A stretch of DNA of 32,268 bases from Candidatus Woesearchaeota archaeon (lineage in GTDB: Archaea > Nanobdellota > Nanobdellia > Woesearchaeales > GW2011-AR9). Of this stretch, positions 1 through 6,927 are shown piece by piece. The notes under the pieces are model-generated. The model saw only the letters and a program-made list of their open reading frames with translations, had not been told where the DNA came from and did not search any database. Within the stretch, counting starts at the first letter, position 1, and every line of letters starts with the position of its first letter. Location of the stretch: positions 1-32,268 of the forward strand of contig JAGVYN010000001.1 in assembly GCA_018303265.1 (NCBI GenBank). The letters run 5' to 3'. The position numbers were made by a program, and so were the translations under genes.

Positions 1-1
1 C

Positions 2-1252
2 GTGTACTATTTCCCGCTCAAGGATGTTTCCCCGCCGGCGCAATTTGAATGTAAAGCAGACCTCGCCTCAGGACGGTATTTATGTCCTGAATTAAGCGGG
101 ATGTTTGGTTTTGGCGGCGCATATCTGGAATCGCCCTATGTCACCTGCTGGAATAAGCAGACAGAAACATGGACTGATTGCACGACGCCCAATCTTTTTG
201 TGGCCGGTGATGAGATCCGCGTGCGTGCTCATATCAACAATGATGAAAAAGGAAAATGCCTGAAGAGAACAGTGCAGCCACCAGTTGCTGAGATTGGTGA
301 AGAGCTGATACTTTCCATTCCTGAGAATGTTCCCGGTCCGTACTTCAGGCAGGAGACCTTAGGCATTGTATCAGAGGCGATGTTTGGCGGGGTGGCGAAT
401 GTTCTGAGAAAAATTTCTGCAGAAAGCAACCTCGGATGTAAAGAACCAGCATATACTGGATCTCCGGCAGATGTTTCTGCGGGGAAATATATTTTTAAAT
501 TCATTAAAGTAACAGATACCACGGTTCGTCTTATTCTGCCGTCGGGAGTTGAACCTCTTGGGCAATATTCACGCGACGGCACGAAACTAGTGTTAGGAAC
601 TAAAGATACTTTTACGATCGAGGAAATCAACGATGTCGAGTTTGATATCCAGGATTTCAAAGTGAAAGCTGTTTTAGGCAGTGTTTCTCCTTCCGACGAA
701 AAAAATCAATGCGTGTTTGAAGTTGGTGAACGAAGCCTTTATGCGCAGAGCGCCAATGCCCGCAATATTCAGGTAAGCTACGAATTGTTGGAGCGTGATG
801 AGGCTGGGCTCTGCACGTTTGCCAAAATTCCGGTGAAAGCGGCGCAGGGTAAATCTAAACATACCCAGTCTATCCGTATCCAGCGGGCGCAGGTGACGCT
901 TGAAGAAGTAGGGGGATTGCACGACAGTTTCATGAAAGGGAATTACGATCAGGTGCAAACGCTTGCTGTCGCCGTTATCAATAAACTGCAGGGTGATCTG
1001 GACAATGCTCTCGCCATTTATTATTATATTGCAAGCATGATCATGAAAGGAAAAAGTGAAGGGGACGAGACCAAATATGCAACCGTGATAAGTAACCTGT
1101 TAAAAGCCTTCTTTAGCCGTGATTGGGGCGGGCAAGATGCTGCTGATTATGGTTCCAGCGTTGTAGAAAGCGGGGAATATCAGAAAATAAAAACGTATTT
1201 ATGCGAAGTGGATACGAAGTATGGCTCTTCCTATCAACAATATTGTGCATGA
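2..1252 (+). CDS. Unrecognised surface-type protein, 5' end cut by window
   Basis: The frame is open from the first complete codon, so the GTG at the edge is probably an internal codon and the true start lies upstream of the window. The 416 visible residues match no family I recognise. The first two thirds look beta-rich with scattered cysteines (CKAD, CWNK, DCTT, CLKR, LGCKE), as in exported proteins. The last ~110 residues look helical and repeat-like. The stop codon overlaps the next ATG (ATGA), so it is translationally coupled to the membrane-anchored protein and SGNH-lysozyme gene downstream. Extracellular location is inferred from cysteines and neighbours only, since any signal peptide is outside the window. 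Confidence 0.8.
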   Translation: MYYFPLKDVSPPAQFECKADLASGRYLCPELSGMFGFGGAYLESPYVTCWNKQTETWTDCTTPNLFVAGDEIRVRAHINNDEKGKCLKRTVQPPVAEIGEELILSIPENVPGPYFRQETLGIVSEAMFGGVANVLRKISAESNLGCKEPAYTGSPADVSAGKYIFKFIKVTDTTVRLILPSGVEPLGQYSRDGTKLVLGTKDTFTIEEINDVEFDIQDFKVKAVLGSVSPSDEKNQCVFEVGERSLYAQSANARNIQVSYELLERDEAGLCTFAKIPVKAAQGKSKHTQSIRIQRAQVTLEEVGGLHDSFMKGNYDQVQTLAVAVINKLQGDLDNALAIYYYIASMIMKGKSEGDETKYATVISNLLKAFFSRDWGGQDAADYGSSVVESGEYQKIKTYLCEVDTKYGSSYQQYCA

Positions 1253-1857
1253 TCAAGACAAGAACGTTTCAAAATGAGAGTACCAGGGGAGGAATTATCA
1301 CTCAGCTGTTAGTCTTGCTTATCGTAATAGTTTTTACAAGTGCTGTGCTTCTTCTTTTAGTGAAGACTGGTATTTTGCGGGTAAGCGCGGAGACGCCGCA
1401 AGAGCCGATATTAAACATGGAATTCATCCCTATTCAACGAAGCGGATTTTTGGCAGTGAAAGAATTTGAGTTTTGCACTGTTATTTACGATGATTATAAC
1501 TGTATTTTTCCCAAAGAATTTTTTTCGCCAGGGGATGAAGTTCATTTCCGTTTTGTTGTGGAAACAAGTACGTATAACGGAGATGTTTTGTTGATTGAAA
1601 ATTACCGCATAAAAAGTCCAACCGGCGAAGTTATGTTAGAAATAGATGAGAAAGATAATTTCCATTTTGATCTTACCAGTAAAGGAGAGAAAGAATTAAT
1701 AACTTTTAAAGATTATTTTACTCTTGGTGAAGGGTCTGACACAGGAGAATATACGTTGGAATTAGTGTTAGAGAATCCGTTGCTGCAAAAGAAAATGACG
1801 GCAACAAAGAAGTTTATGGTGGAAGAAGAGTTTGTCGGGCCTGTAGGGGTGGAATGA
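1249..1857 (+). CDS. Membrane-anchored protein with beta-rich ectodomain
   Basis: The start is the ATG overlapping the preceding stop; an upstream ATG at 1201 would only add 16 residues inside the previous gene. The product is 202 residues: a short polar N-terminus, one hydrophobic segment at about 19-37 (LLVLLIVIVFTSAVLLLLV), then ~160 residues of alternating strand-like sequence that look like an Ig-like or beta-sandwich ectodomain (PGDEVHFRFVVE, TGEYTLELVLEN). Likely topology is N-terminus inside, bulk outside. The Gly-rich lead-in before the hydrophobic stretch faintly recalls a type IV pilin leader, but no clear peptidase site is seen. It sits one base before the next gene, so the three genes form one transcription unit. 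Function unknown. Confidence 0.82.
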   Translation: MIKTRTFQNESTRGGIITQLLVLLIVIVFTSAVLLLLVKTGILRVSAETPQEPILNMEFIPIQRSGFLAVKEFEFCTVIYDDYNCIFPKEFFSPGDEVHFRFVVETSTYNGDVLLIENYRIKSPTGEVMLEIDEKDNFHFDLTSKGEKELITFKDYFTLGEGSDTGEYTLELVLENPLLQKKMTATKKFMVEEEFVGPVGVE

Positions 1858-1858
1858 G

Positions 1859-3337
1859 ATGAAGAGTTATTATACAATGAGAAGAACTGTCTTTTTGCTT
1901 TTGTTATTGAGCATAATTCTTATTTTGTCAGGTACTGTGTATGCTGACCCCTGTTCTGATTTTTTTGGAAGGAGTGGTGTTACAATCGGGATAATTGGCG
2001 CTTCAAATGATGTATCTCAAAGTTATGACGCATTTTTGAAACAACTTTGTCCAGAAACAACATTTGTTAATAAAGCAGTAGGAAGCGCATCTCCACAAAA
2101 ACAGCTTGCAGAACAACTTCCCCACTTTCTTACGAATCCTGTCGATCTGTTAATCATCAATCCTTCAGGCAATGGAGTCTGTGACGCTACAGGAGGGTAT
2201 AAAGAAGCTGTAAAAGATATTTTATTCAGGGTAAAAGATCAGAGCCCTGACACCAAAACCGTTCTTCTCACCGTGAGTCCCAGAGCTGGAGCTGCTGGTC
2301 AAAATAATGATTGCGTGAAGAAATTTAACACCGAAGTGTTAACAACTACAAATGAGTACAATGCTGATTTTATCGTTGATATTTATCCTATTCTTGAAGA
2401 TCCTCTAGGTTCAGGCTATTGTGGCTACTGTGGAGCTGACAGGCTTCATTGGACGCGTTTTGGTGATAAACGCGTGGCCTTAACTATTTTTTATAATGTC
2501 TTTAAAGGGGTGTCTCCGCCAGCAGAGGAGATGTCCACACCTCCGGCAGGAGGAGCAACCAAAGGCACGCCGTCAGCGACAACAGAACCGACCGCACCGC
2601 CAGCAACAACCCCTCTCATCTCTCAAAACTGCAACAATCAACAACGATGTAAAGAGATTGATGAAGCATGGCTTAAGTTGGGATTTAAAGGGGATCAAGT
2701 GTGGGTGCCTGGCAAAGGATGGTATGATAAGTCACAGGTGTATGGGGGTACAATTATCCCTTCATCGTCTCCTATTCAAGATGTTAAACTTGGAACTGTC
2801 ACAATTAATTCCATTGCTGATGAGCAAATGAAGATAGACATCCAAAAAGGAAAATATGATCTTCCATTCCTTGTGAAAGTTGAAAACGTGGCACGCGAGT
2901 TAGGTATTAATCCAATTCATCTTATGGCGGTTATGCGATTTGAATCAGCTGGAACATTTGATCCTGCAAAACAGAATCCAACTACAAAAGCTACAGGGCT
3001 TATTCAATTTCTGGATAAAAGTGCAGCTGCAGTTGGAACGACAAAAGATGAACTGAAACAAATGACTCAAGTCCAACAAATGGATTTTGTACAAAAATAT
3101 TTCCAACAATTCACACTTCGACCAAATAACTTAGGGGATGTTGCAATGGCTGTAATTTGGCCTAAAGCAATAGGTAAAAGTGATTCTTATGTTCTTTTTT
3201 CAGAAGGATCTGGTGCTTATAGCGCGAATAAGAAACTTGACAGAGATGATGATGGTGACGTTGAGAGAAGCGAGTATGTTGAATTTGTGCAAAAAAATGC
3301 AAACTATAATTATAATCTTCAAAGCATCTTTAAGTAG
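1859..3337 (+). CDS. Secreted SGNH hydrolase fused to lysozyme-like domain
   Basis: The 492-residue protein begins with a signal peptide (hydrophobic core ~11-24, likely cleavage near TVYA|DP at 29); an ATG at 1877 is an equally good start. Residues ~38-215 read as an SGNH/GDSL hydrolase: block I GASN with Ser49, an NPSGNG block at 101-106, and DRLH at 194-197 as the Asp-His pair. A Thr/Pro/Ala linker (~218-255) follows. Residues ~335-490 resemble phage and bacterial lytic transglycosylase/lysozyme domains: MRFESAGTF gives candidate catalytic Glu362, followed by ATGLIQF (378-384). A textbook EF-hand loop lies at 461-472 (DRDDDGDVERSE). SGNH enzymes often de-acetylate or de-acylate sugars; the pairing suggests attack on a bacterial wall or another glycan. 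The substrate is inferred, not shown. Confidence 0.85.
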   Translation: MKSYYTMRRTVFLLLLLSIILILSGTVYADPCSDFFGRSGVTIGIIGASNDVSQSYDAFLKQLCPETTFVNKAVGSASPQKQLAEQLPHFLTNPVDLLIINPSGNGVCDATGGYKEAVKDILFRVKDQSPDTKTVLLTVSPRAGAAGQNNDCVKKFNTEVLTTTNEYNADFIVDIYPILEDPLGSGYCGYCGADRLHWTRFGDKRVALTIFYNVFKGVSPPAEEMSTPPAGGATKGTPSATTEPTAPPATTPLISQNCNNQQRCKEIDEAWLKLGFKGDQVWVPGKGWYDKSQVYGGTIIPSSSPIQDVKLGTVTINSIADEQMKIDIQKGKYDLPFLVKVENVARELGINPIHLMAVMRFESAGTFDPAKQNPTTKATGLIQFLDKSAAAVGTTKDELKQMTQVQQMDFVQKYFQQFTLRPNNLGDVAMAVIWPKAIGKSDSYVLFSEGSGAYSANKKLDRDDDGDVERSEYVEFVQKNANYNYNLQSIFK

Positions 3338-3379
3338 GGTCTCACGTTCTCTTATTCTGTTTAAGGTAAAGTAGAAATC

Positions 3380-3841
3380 TTACAACTCTTTTTTATTCTT
3401 TTCAATTAACTCTTCAATCAATTCCATTATGTTCTGCGGATTATCCACATCTTTAATTGCGAAGCTGTCCTCAGAACCACTTCTGATATAGACAGTTCCA
3501 AAATTGAGAAAGCGTTGCCAGGCGCTCTGGTCGATATTAAGATCTGGGACGAATGATAGAGAATAAAAATAAATATTTTTTGTTGATTGTTTGACGAATC
3601 CATCGATGATCATTAACTTTTCTTCTTTTATCTTGTACCTTTTTCGCAACCTCGTCACTTCTGCAGACATAAATGAAAGCAATGCTAGGCCTATAATTAT
3701 ACGGCTTGTTGCGGAAGGAGCCTCAAAATGCCTCACCTCTGCGATGAGCAAGAGGCTCAGAAGAAATGCGCCGCAAAGATATTCTGGTAAAAATGCTTTT
3801 CTCGTCTTTCGTAACGTCACAATTACATTATCTTCTGGCAT
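3380..3841 (-). CDS. Membrane-flanked PH-like (bPH2/DUF304) protein
   Basis: The 153-residue product has two hydrophobic segments (~18-34 and ~46-60) followed by a ~80-residue domain. Residues RYKIKEEKLMIIDGFV, strands through FNFGTVYIRSG, and a final helix (NIMELIEELIEKN) follow the pattern of the bacterial PH domain family once called DUF304 (YdbS/YdbT-like). Such proteins sit at the membrane with the PH-like domain on the inner side; their role is poorly known. The gene is divergent from the fpg remnant, and one TATA-like element at 3864-3874 lies at the right distance for both starts, so both could be nearly leaderless and share a promoter region. Confidence 0.8.
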   Translation of the reverse strand: MPEDNVIVTLRKTRKAFLPEYLCGAFLLSLLLIAEVRHFEAPSATSRIIIGLALLSFMSAEVTRLRKRYKIKEEKLMIIDGFVKQSTKNIYFYSLSFVPDLNIDQSAWQRFLNFGTVYIRSGSEDSFAIKDVDNPQNIMELIEELIEKNKKEL

Positions 3842-3863
3842 TATTCTACTTAGTCTACATAAC

Positions 3864-3874
3864 TTTATATATTT
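3864..3874. promoter_or_regulatory. Shared TATA-like element between divergent genes
   Basis: TTTATATATTT lies 19-29 bp before the fpg ATG at 3893 and 23-33 bp before the opposite-strand start at 3841. Because the motif is nearly symmetric it could direct transcription both ways. The spacing predicts nearly leaderless transcripts. Confidence 0.5.
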
Positions 3875-3892
3875 TATGCCGCTTCTGAGTTC

Positions 3893-4697
3893 ATGCCTGA
3901 ATTGCCAGAAGTCGAGACCGTTGTGAGACAGTTACAAAGAAAAATTCTGGGAAGAAAGATTGTCAAGATTGATATCAACGATGCAAAAGTTATTGACAAG
4001 AACGTAAAACAGTTTCTACGACAGCCAATTAAGAGTATAGAAAGAAGGGGAAAAGCGATTATTATCTCTTCTGATGAAAAGTATCTCGTGGCTCATTTAC
4101 GGATGACGGGGCATTTTTATCATGTTGAGAGGGAAGAAGAAAATAAAGGAAAGGAAAAAATAAAGAAAATAAAGAAAATAAAAGAAGGTGATTATCGAAA
4201 ATATCTGTGTGGAATATTTTACTTAGATGATGGTTCTTTTTTTACGTTTAATGAAATACGAAGGTTCGGCGGCATGAGATATATGAACAAACGACAATTG
4301 CAGTTGTTTCTTCAATCTCTTGGAAAAGAACCATTGAACATAAAGAAAGAAGAATTTGTGGAAAAACAAGCTTATGGATCAAAGAATAATTGCCGGGATT
4401 GGTAATATTTATGCCCAGGAAGCGTTGTATCACGCAAAGATTAATCCACAACGAAAGATACAAGAGATTTCAAAAGAAAAGTTAGCCCTGCTTCATACCA
4501 AATTACAGAAAATTCTTACATTGGCAATAAGAAAGAATGGAACAACAGTCAGCAATTACAACCATCTTGATGGAAAAGGTGATTTTCAGGACTTTTTAGC
4601 AGTGTATCAGAAAGTATTTTGTCCGCAAAAGCATTCTCTTAAGAGAATCATTGTTGGCGGAAGGGGAACATATTATTGTCCGCGGTGCCAGCGATAG
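3893..4697 (+). pseudogene. fpg: Formamidopyrimidine-DNA glycosylase, frame-broken
   Basis: The N-terminal frame (3893-4405) starts MPELPEVETV, the Fpg/Nei signature with catalytic Pro and Glu, and has RRGKAI and EIRRFGG blocks. The C-terminal frame carries the helix-two-turn-helix (DQRIIAGIGNIYAQEAL) and a terminal zinc finger ending YYCPRCQR, so both halves are Fpg. They are in different frames, joined around 4355-4370. Compared with E. coli Fpg, about 14 residues are missing between EEF and LMDQ, so a deletion of roughly 40 bp not divisible by three is the simplest explanation. The first zinc-ligand pair reads C-x3-H instead of C-x2-C. A lysine-rich insert (~92-106) is encoded by a 9-bp ATAAAGAAA repeat. 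Fpg excises oxidised purines. It is either a dead gene or an assembly error in an A-rich stretch. Confidence 0.85.
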
Positions 4698-4760
4698 CGA
4701 TGTGCTAACGCTTACTATTTTGTTCTTAATCTTATTGTTATTTTGTTCTTGTTTTTTTTC

Positions 4761-5471
4761 TTATTTTGCTCTTTTTTGAAGATCTTTCACCTTCCCAAAA
4801 TCAAACACTTCTCCTTTGTTTACAATATACACTTTAAAAGTGGCGATATCTTCCAGAAAAGGGCTTAATACTTCTTCTTTCAGAATATCTGTTCCTTCCA
4901 ATAAAGGATTGAAACTGGGCACGGCAATCAACTCTTTCCGTTGCCATTTCCCTTTGAGAAAGCATTTATACTTTTCCCATTTGCTTCCTTCCCTCATTGT
5001 TATGGCCGGATGCTCGTGCCCGATAATAATTCTTGTAGCCTTTGTTTCCATAAGCTCATCGCCGTGAACAATAAGCGTATCATCAACACTGTATTCTGTT
5101 ACAACGGCAACCCTTCTTTTTTCCGCAATGGGGGCAATGATAGGATCATGATTTCCTTTGATAATAATTACTGTTTTGCATTTTTGCAAGACAACATCAA
5201 GGAATTGTAAAACTTCTTTCCATTCCTGTTTCAATACTGTGCCAAATTCATGTTTCAGATCGCCGTTGATAATCACTTTTTCTGGCTTTGTTTTTTCTAA
5301 AATATGTTCTAGTTTTGTTATAATTTCTTTTAGTTGAAATTTTGGTACGAGAATCCCCTTTCGCTGCAATACTTCTTCATATCCAATATGGAGATCGTTG
5401 ATGATAAGAATATTTTGTTTCTTGAGCCATAATGCCGTTTCGATAATTTCTATGCCTTTTGCTATCTCCAT
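4761..5471 (-). CDS. SbcD/Mre11-related archaeal metallophosphoesterase
   Basis: The 236-residue protein shows all calcineurin-like phosphoesterase motifs in order: D26-x-H28 (NDLHIGYE), GDLKHE with Asp71, GNHD at 106-109, H136 in VHGDE, and GHEHP with His152/His154. Length and the C-terminal FNPLLEG block fit the stand-alone archaeal SbcD-related phosphoesterase family, which is often linked to DNA repair helicases. It probably binds two metal ions (Mn/Fe) and hydrolyses a phosphodiester or phosphomonoester; the substrate is unknown. It converges on the fpg remnant, with a T-rich 60-bp stretch between them. Its TATA box at 5495-5502 also fits the tRNA-Asn on the other strand. Confidence 0.88.
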   Translation of the reverse strand: MEIAKGIEIIETALWLKKQNILIINDLHIGYEEVLQRKGILVPKFQLKEIITKLEHILEKTKPEKVIINGDLKHEFGTVLKQEWKEVLQFLDVVLQKCKTVIIIKGNHDPIIAPIAEKRRVAVVTEYSVDDTLIVHGDELMETKATRIIIGHEHPAITMREGSKWEKYKCFLKGKWQRKELIAVPSFNPLLEGTDILKEEVLSPFLEDIATFKVYIVNKGEVFDFGKVKDLQKRAK

Positions 5472-5494
5472 TTTCGTTCTTGGTGAAAGAAATC

Positions 5495-5502
5495 TTTATA
5501 AA
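5495..5502. promoter_or_regulatory. Palindromic TATA box shared by phosphoesterase and tRNA-Asn
   Basis: TTTATAAA is 26-33 bp upstream of the tRNA-Asn 5' end (5528) and 24-31 bp upstream of the divergent phosphoesterase ATG (5471). It is a perfect palindrome, so it is a good candidate for a bidirectional archaeal core promoter. Confidence 0.6.
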
Positions 5503-5527
5503 TCAATTGTTTTAATTACTTTGACAT

Positions 5528-5638
5528 GCCCCCGTGGCTCAGCGGTTAGAGCGGACGGCTGTTATCTTTATAGAAAGATACCGTCAGGTCACCAGAGGTC
5601 TTGCAAGAGACCGGTGAATTCAAATCTGGTCGGGGGCG
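5528..5638 (+). tRNA. tRNA-Asn (GUU) with two introns
   Basis: Acceptor arms GCCCCCG/CGGGGGC (5528-5534, 5631-5637), D-arm GCTC/GAGC, anticodon stem GACGG/CCGTC, T-stem ACCAG/CTGGT and discriminator G are all present; no CCA is encoded. A first 15-nt intron (5565-5579) sits after position 37 and leaves loop CUGUUAA with anticodon GUU. A second 23-nt intron (5596-5618) splits positions 53 and 54. Its removal restores ACCAG-TTCAAAT-CTGGT, and the ends obey the bulge-helix-bulge rule: central helix CACC/GGTG with 3-nt bulges AGA and AAT, cut after the second base. The outer helix of the second motif is weak, and one of four central pairs of the first is mismatched. Isotype confidence is high. 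Confidence 0.9.
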
Positions 5639-5702
5639 CATTTTTTGATTTTATGTATTATTCTTGATTTAATGTATTTATGTGATTCATATTATGTGGT
5701 TC

Positions 5703-5963
5703 TTATCTGATCCCCAAATAGTAAATCTGCTGTGCCACTTTTTCCATGAATGCTACATTGTCACAATTCTTAAACATTATTTCTCCATAGCGATGGACAA
5801 TGATCTCCACCCCTTGTTCTTTAAGTACAAGCAAAATAGGGGTTTCTAGAATGACCATATACTTTTGGGCGATGTTTTTCAAATCTAAAGTTTGTTGTTG
5901 TTTTAATTTTGCCGAATAGGCGGCTTTTGTTTTACATTTGGCAAGGGAAAAAGGAATGGGCAT
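5703..5963 (-). CDS. Small uncharacterised protein, 86 residues
   Basis: I do not recognise a named family. It has a basic N-terminal part (~1-33), then a compact pattern of strand-strand-helix (KYMVILETPILLVLK, VEIIVHRYGEIMFK, then DNVAFMEKVAQQIYYL). The order recalls half of a TBP-like or other alpha/beta sandwich fold, but this is only an impression. It starts at an ATG preceded by an AT-rich region. There is no partner gene on the same strand close by: the tRNA-Asn lies downstream on the opposite strand. Cytoplasmic, since no signal or membrane segment is seen. Confidence 0.6.
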   Translation of the reverse strand: MPIPFSLAKCKTKAAYSAKLKQQQTLDLKNIAQKYMVILETPILLVLKEQGVEIIVHRYGEIMFKNCDNVAFMEKVAQQIYYLGIR

Positions 5964-6030
5964 ACTATTTTTTTATACTCCTTTTTTATAAATGTTTATA
6001 ACTGTTTTTTTATAACTGTTTTTGATAATC

Positions 6031-6046
6031 TATCTTCTCTAAGATA
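6031..6046. repeat. Small inverted repeat upstream of membrane protein gene
   Basis: TATCTT-CTCT-AAGATA is a perfect 6-bp inverted repeat with a 4-base spacer, 71 bp before the start at 6117. The upstream stretch also carries TATAACTGTTTTT twice in direct order (about 5997-6023). It could be an operator or just AT-rich chance. Confidence 0.35.
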
Positions 6047-6116
6047 ATGTTCAAAAGCGAAGCATTTATATATTAAAATTGTTTTACTGGAATATACTTA
6101 AGAGGTGATAGTTATA

Positions 6117-6476
6117 ATGGTAAAAAAGAGGAAAACTCCGCTTGAACTTCATAGATTAGCTCATTATACTTTTTTTGTAGGTTTGTTAGTGGCAATTGTT
6201 GCCGGTTTATTTCGCAATATTTTCCGACCAGAAGTGCTAGTAACAACGCTCGTTATTTTAGGATTTATCGTAGGGTTATTTAATCTTACCGCAAAGGAAA
6301 CAATGCCTTTTTTAGTTGCTGCCATCGCTTTGATGCTCGCGGGGATTGTTAATTTAGGGTTGATTCCAGGTGTTGGATTATACGTCCGTTCTATTTTAAG
6401 CAATATTGTCGTGTTTGTTGTTCCTGGCGCAATCTTGGTTGGTTTAAAAACAGTCTGGAAACTAGCTTCTGATTAA
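6117..6476 (+). CDS. Small four-helix membrane protein of unknown function
   Basis: The start at 6117 is chosen because AGAGGTGAT at 6101-6109 is a strong ribosome binding site at normal distance; a GTG at 6105 lies inside that site. The 119-residue product has a basic N-terminus and four hydrophobic segments (about 16-33, 38-54, 62-79 and 92-112), with the sequence RNIFRP between the first two. No catalytic or binding motif is visible. Integral membrane location is well supported; function is unknown. It is a single-gene unit ahead of the small zinc-ribbon ORF and the tRNA-Ile. Confidence 0.8.
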   Translation: MVKKRKTPLELHRLAHYTFFVGLLVAIVAGLFRNIFRPEVLVTTLVILGFIVGLFNLTAKETMPFLVAAIALMLAGIVNLGLIPGVGLYVRSILSNIVVFVVPGAILVGLKTVWKLASD

Positions 6477-6574
6477 ACTTTAAACTGGTTTCAGACTTTT
6501 CATAACCTTTTTATACTTTTAATTTTCTTCATAGGTTTCCTAAATCCTCGTAGGATTTCAAGTTTTGCAAGGGG

Positions 6575-6697
6575 TTGGTTTATATTCACAAGAAGAGTTC
6601 GGAATGTCCGCATTGTAAGCATGCTTTTGTTTCTTTTATGTTCTCTGGGCTAAAAAGTATTTATTGCCCGTTCTGCCACAACCGCATAAAAGTTTAA
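6575..6697 (+). CDS. 40-residue zinc-ribbon microprotein (candidate)
   Basis: This short frame begins at TTG (the frame is closed by TAG at 6551) and encodes 40 residues with two CxxC knuckles, CPHC at 11-14 and CPFC at 31-34, spaced 16 residues apart, and a basic C-terminus (HNRIKV). That is a minimal zinc ribbon. A TATA-like TTTTTATACTTTTAA lies around 6508-6522. No strong ribosome binding site is seen, and the start codon is uncertain. It ends 25 bp before the tRNA. The paired cysteine spacing makes chance less likely, but with only 40 codons this is a moderate call. Confidence 0.5.
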   Translation: MVYIHKKSSECPHCKHAFVSFMFSGLKSIYCPFCHNRIKV

Positions 6698-6722
6698 AAA
6701 GATCGGTATTTCTTTTCACTGC

Positions 6723-6917
6723 GGCCCCATAGCTTAGTCTGGTTGAGCGCTGGTCTTATATGATCACTGATGGAACAGAAATAGCAAGCCATTAGCTGCC
6801 TGGAAAGCCAGAGGTCCTGAGTTCAAACACAGATCTCCCAGATCTGGTAGGGGGATTCGCGGTCACTGCGTTCCCGCTCATAAGGTTTGGGTGTCTTTGA
6901 AAGTCTCGGTGGGGCCA
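6723..6917 (+). tRNA. tRNA with two introns, probably Ile (UAU)
   Basis: Acceptor arms GGCCCCA (6723-6729) and TGGGGCC (6910-6916) with discriminator A enclose D-arm GCTT/GAGC, anticodon stem CTGGT/GCCAG (6750-6754, 6807-6811), a 5-nt variable loop and T-stem CTGAG/CTCGG (6817-6821, 6905-6909). A 76-nt intron (6828-6903) splits positions 59/60: central helix TTCA/TGAA, bulges AAC and AGT, and the T-stem as outer helix make a textbook bulge-helix-bulge. The anticodon loop is interrupted by about 45 nt (~6761-6805, with hairpin CTGATGG/CCATTAG); the simplest mature loop is CUUAUAA, anticodon UAU. Other cut points would give Ser or Leu anticodons, but the short variable loop excludes those types. 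A TATA-like TTTAAAAAG at 6693-6701 lies 22-30 bp upstream. Confidence 0.85.
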
Positions 6918-6927
6918 CTTTTACTTT

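Noticed and set aside
4147-4190. ATAAAGAAA tandem repeat as an independent repeat element
   Set aside because: It is only about 2.5 units within the fpg coding frame and is reported there.
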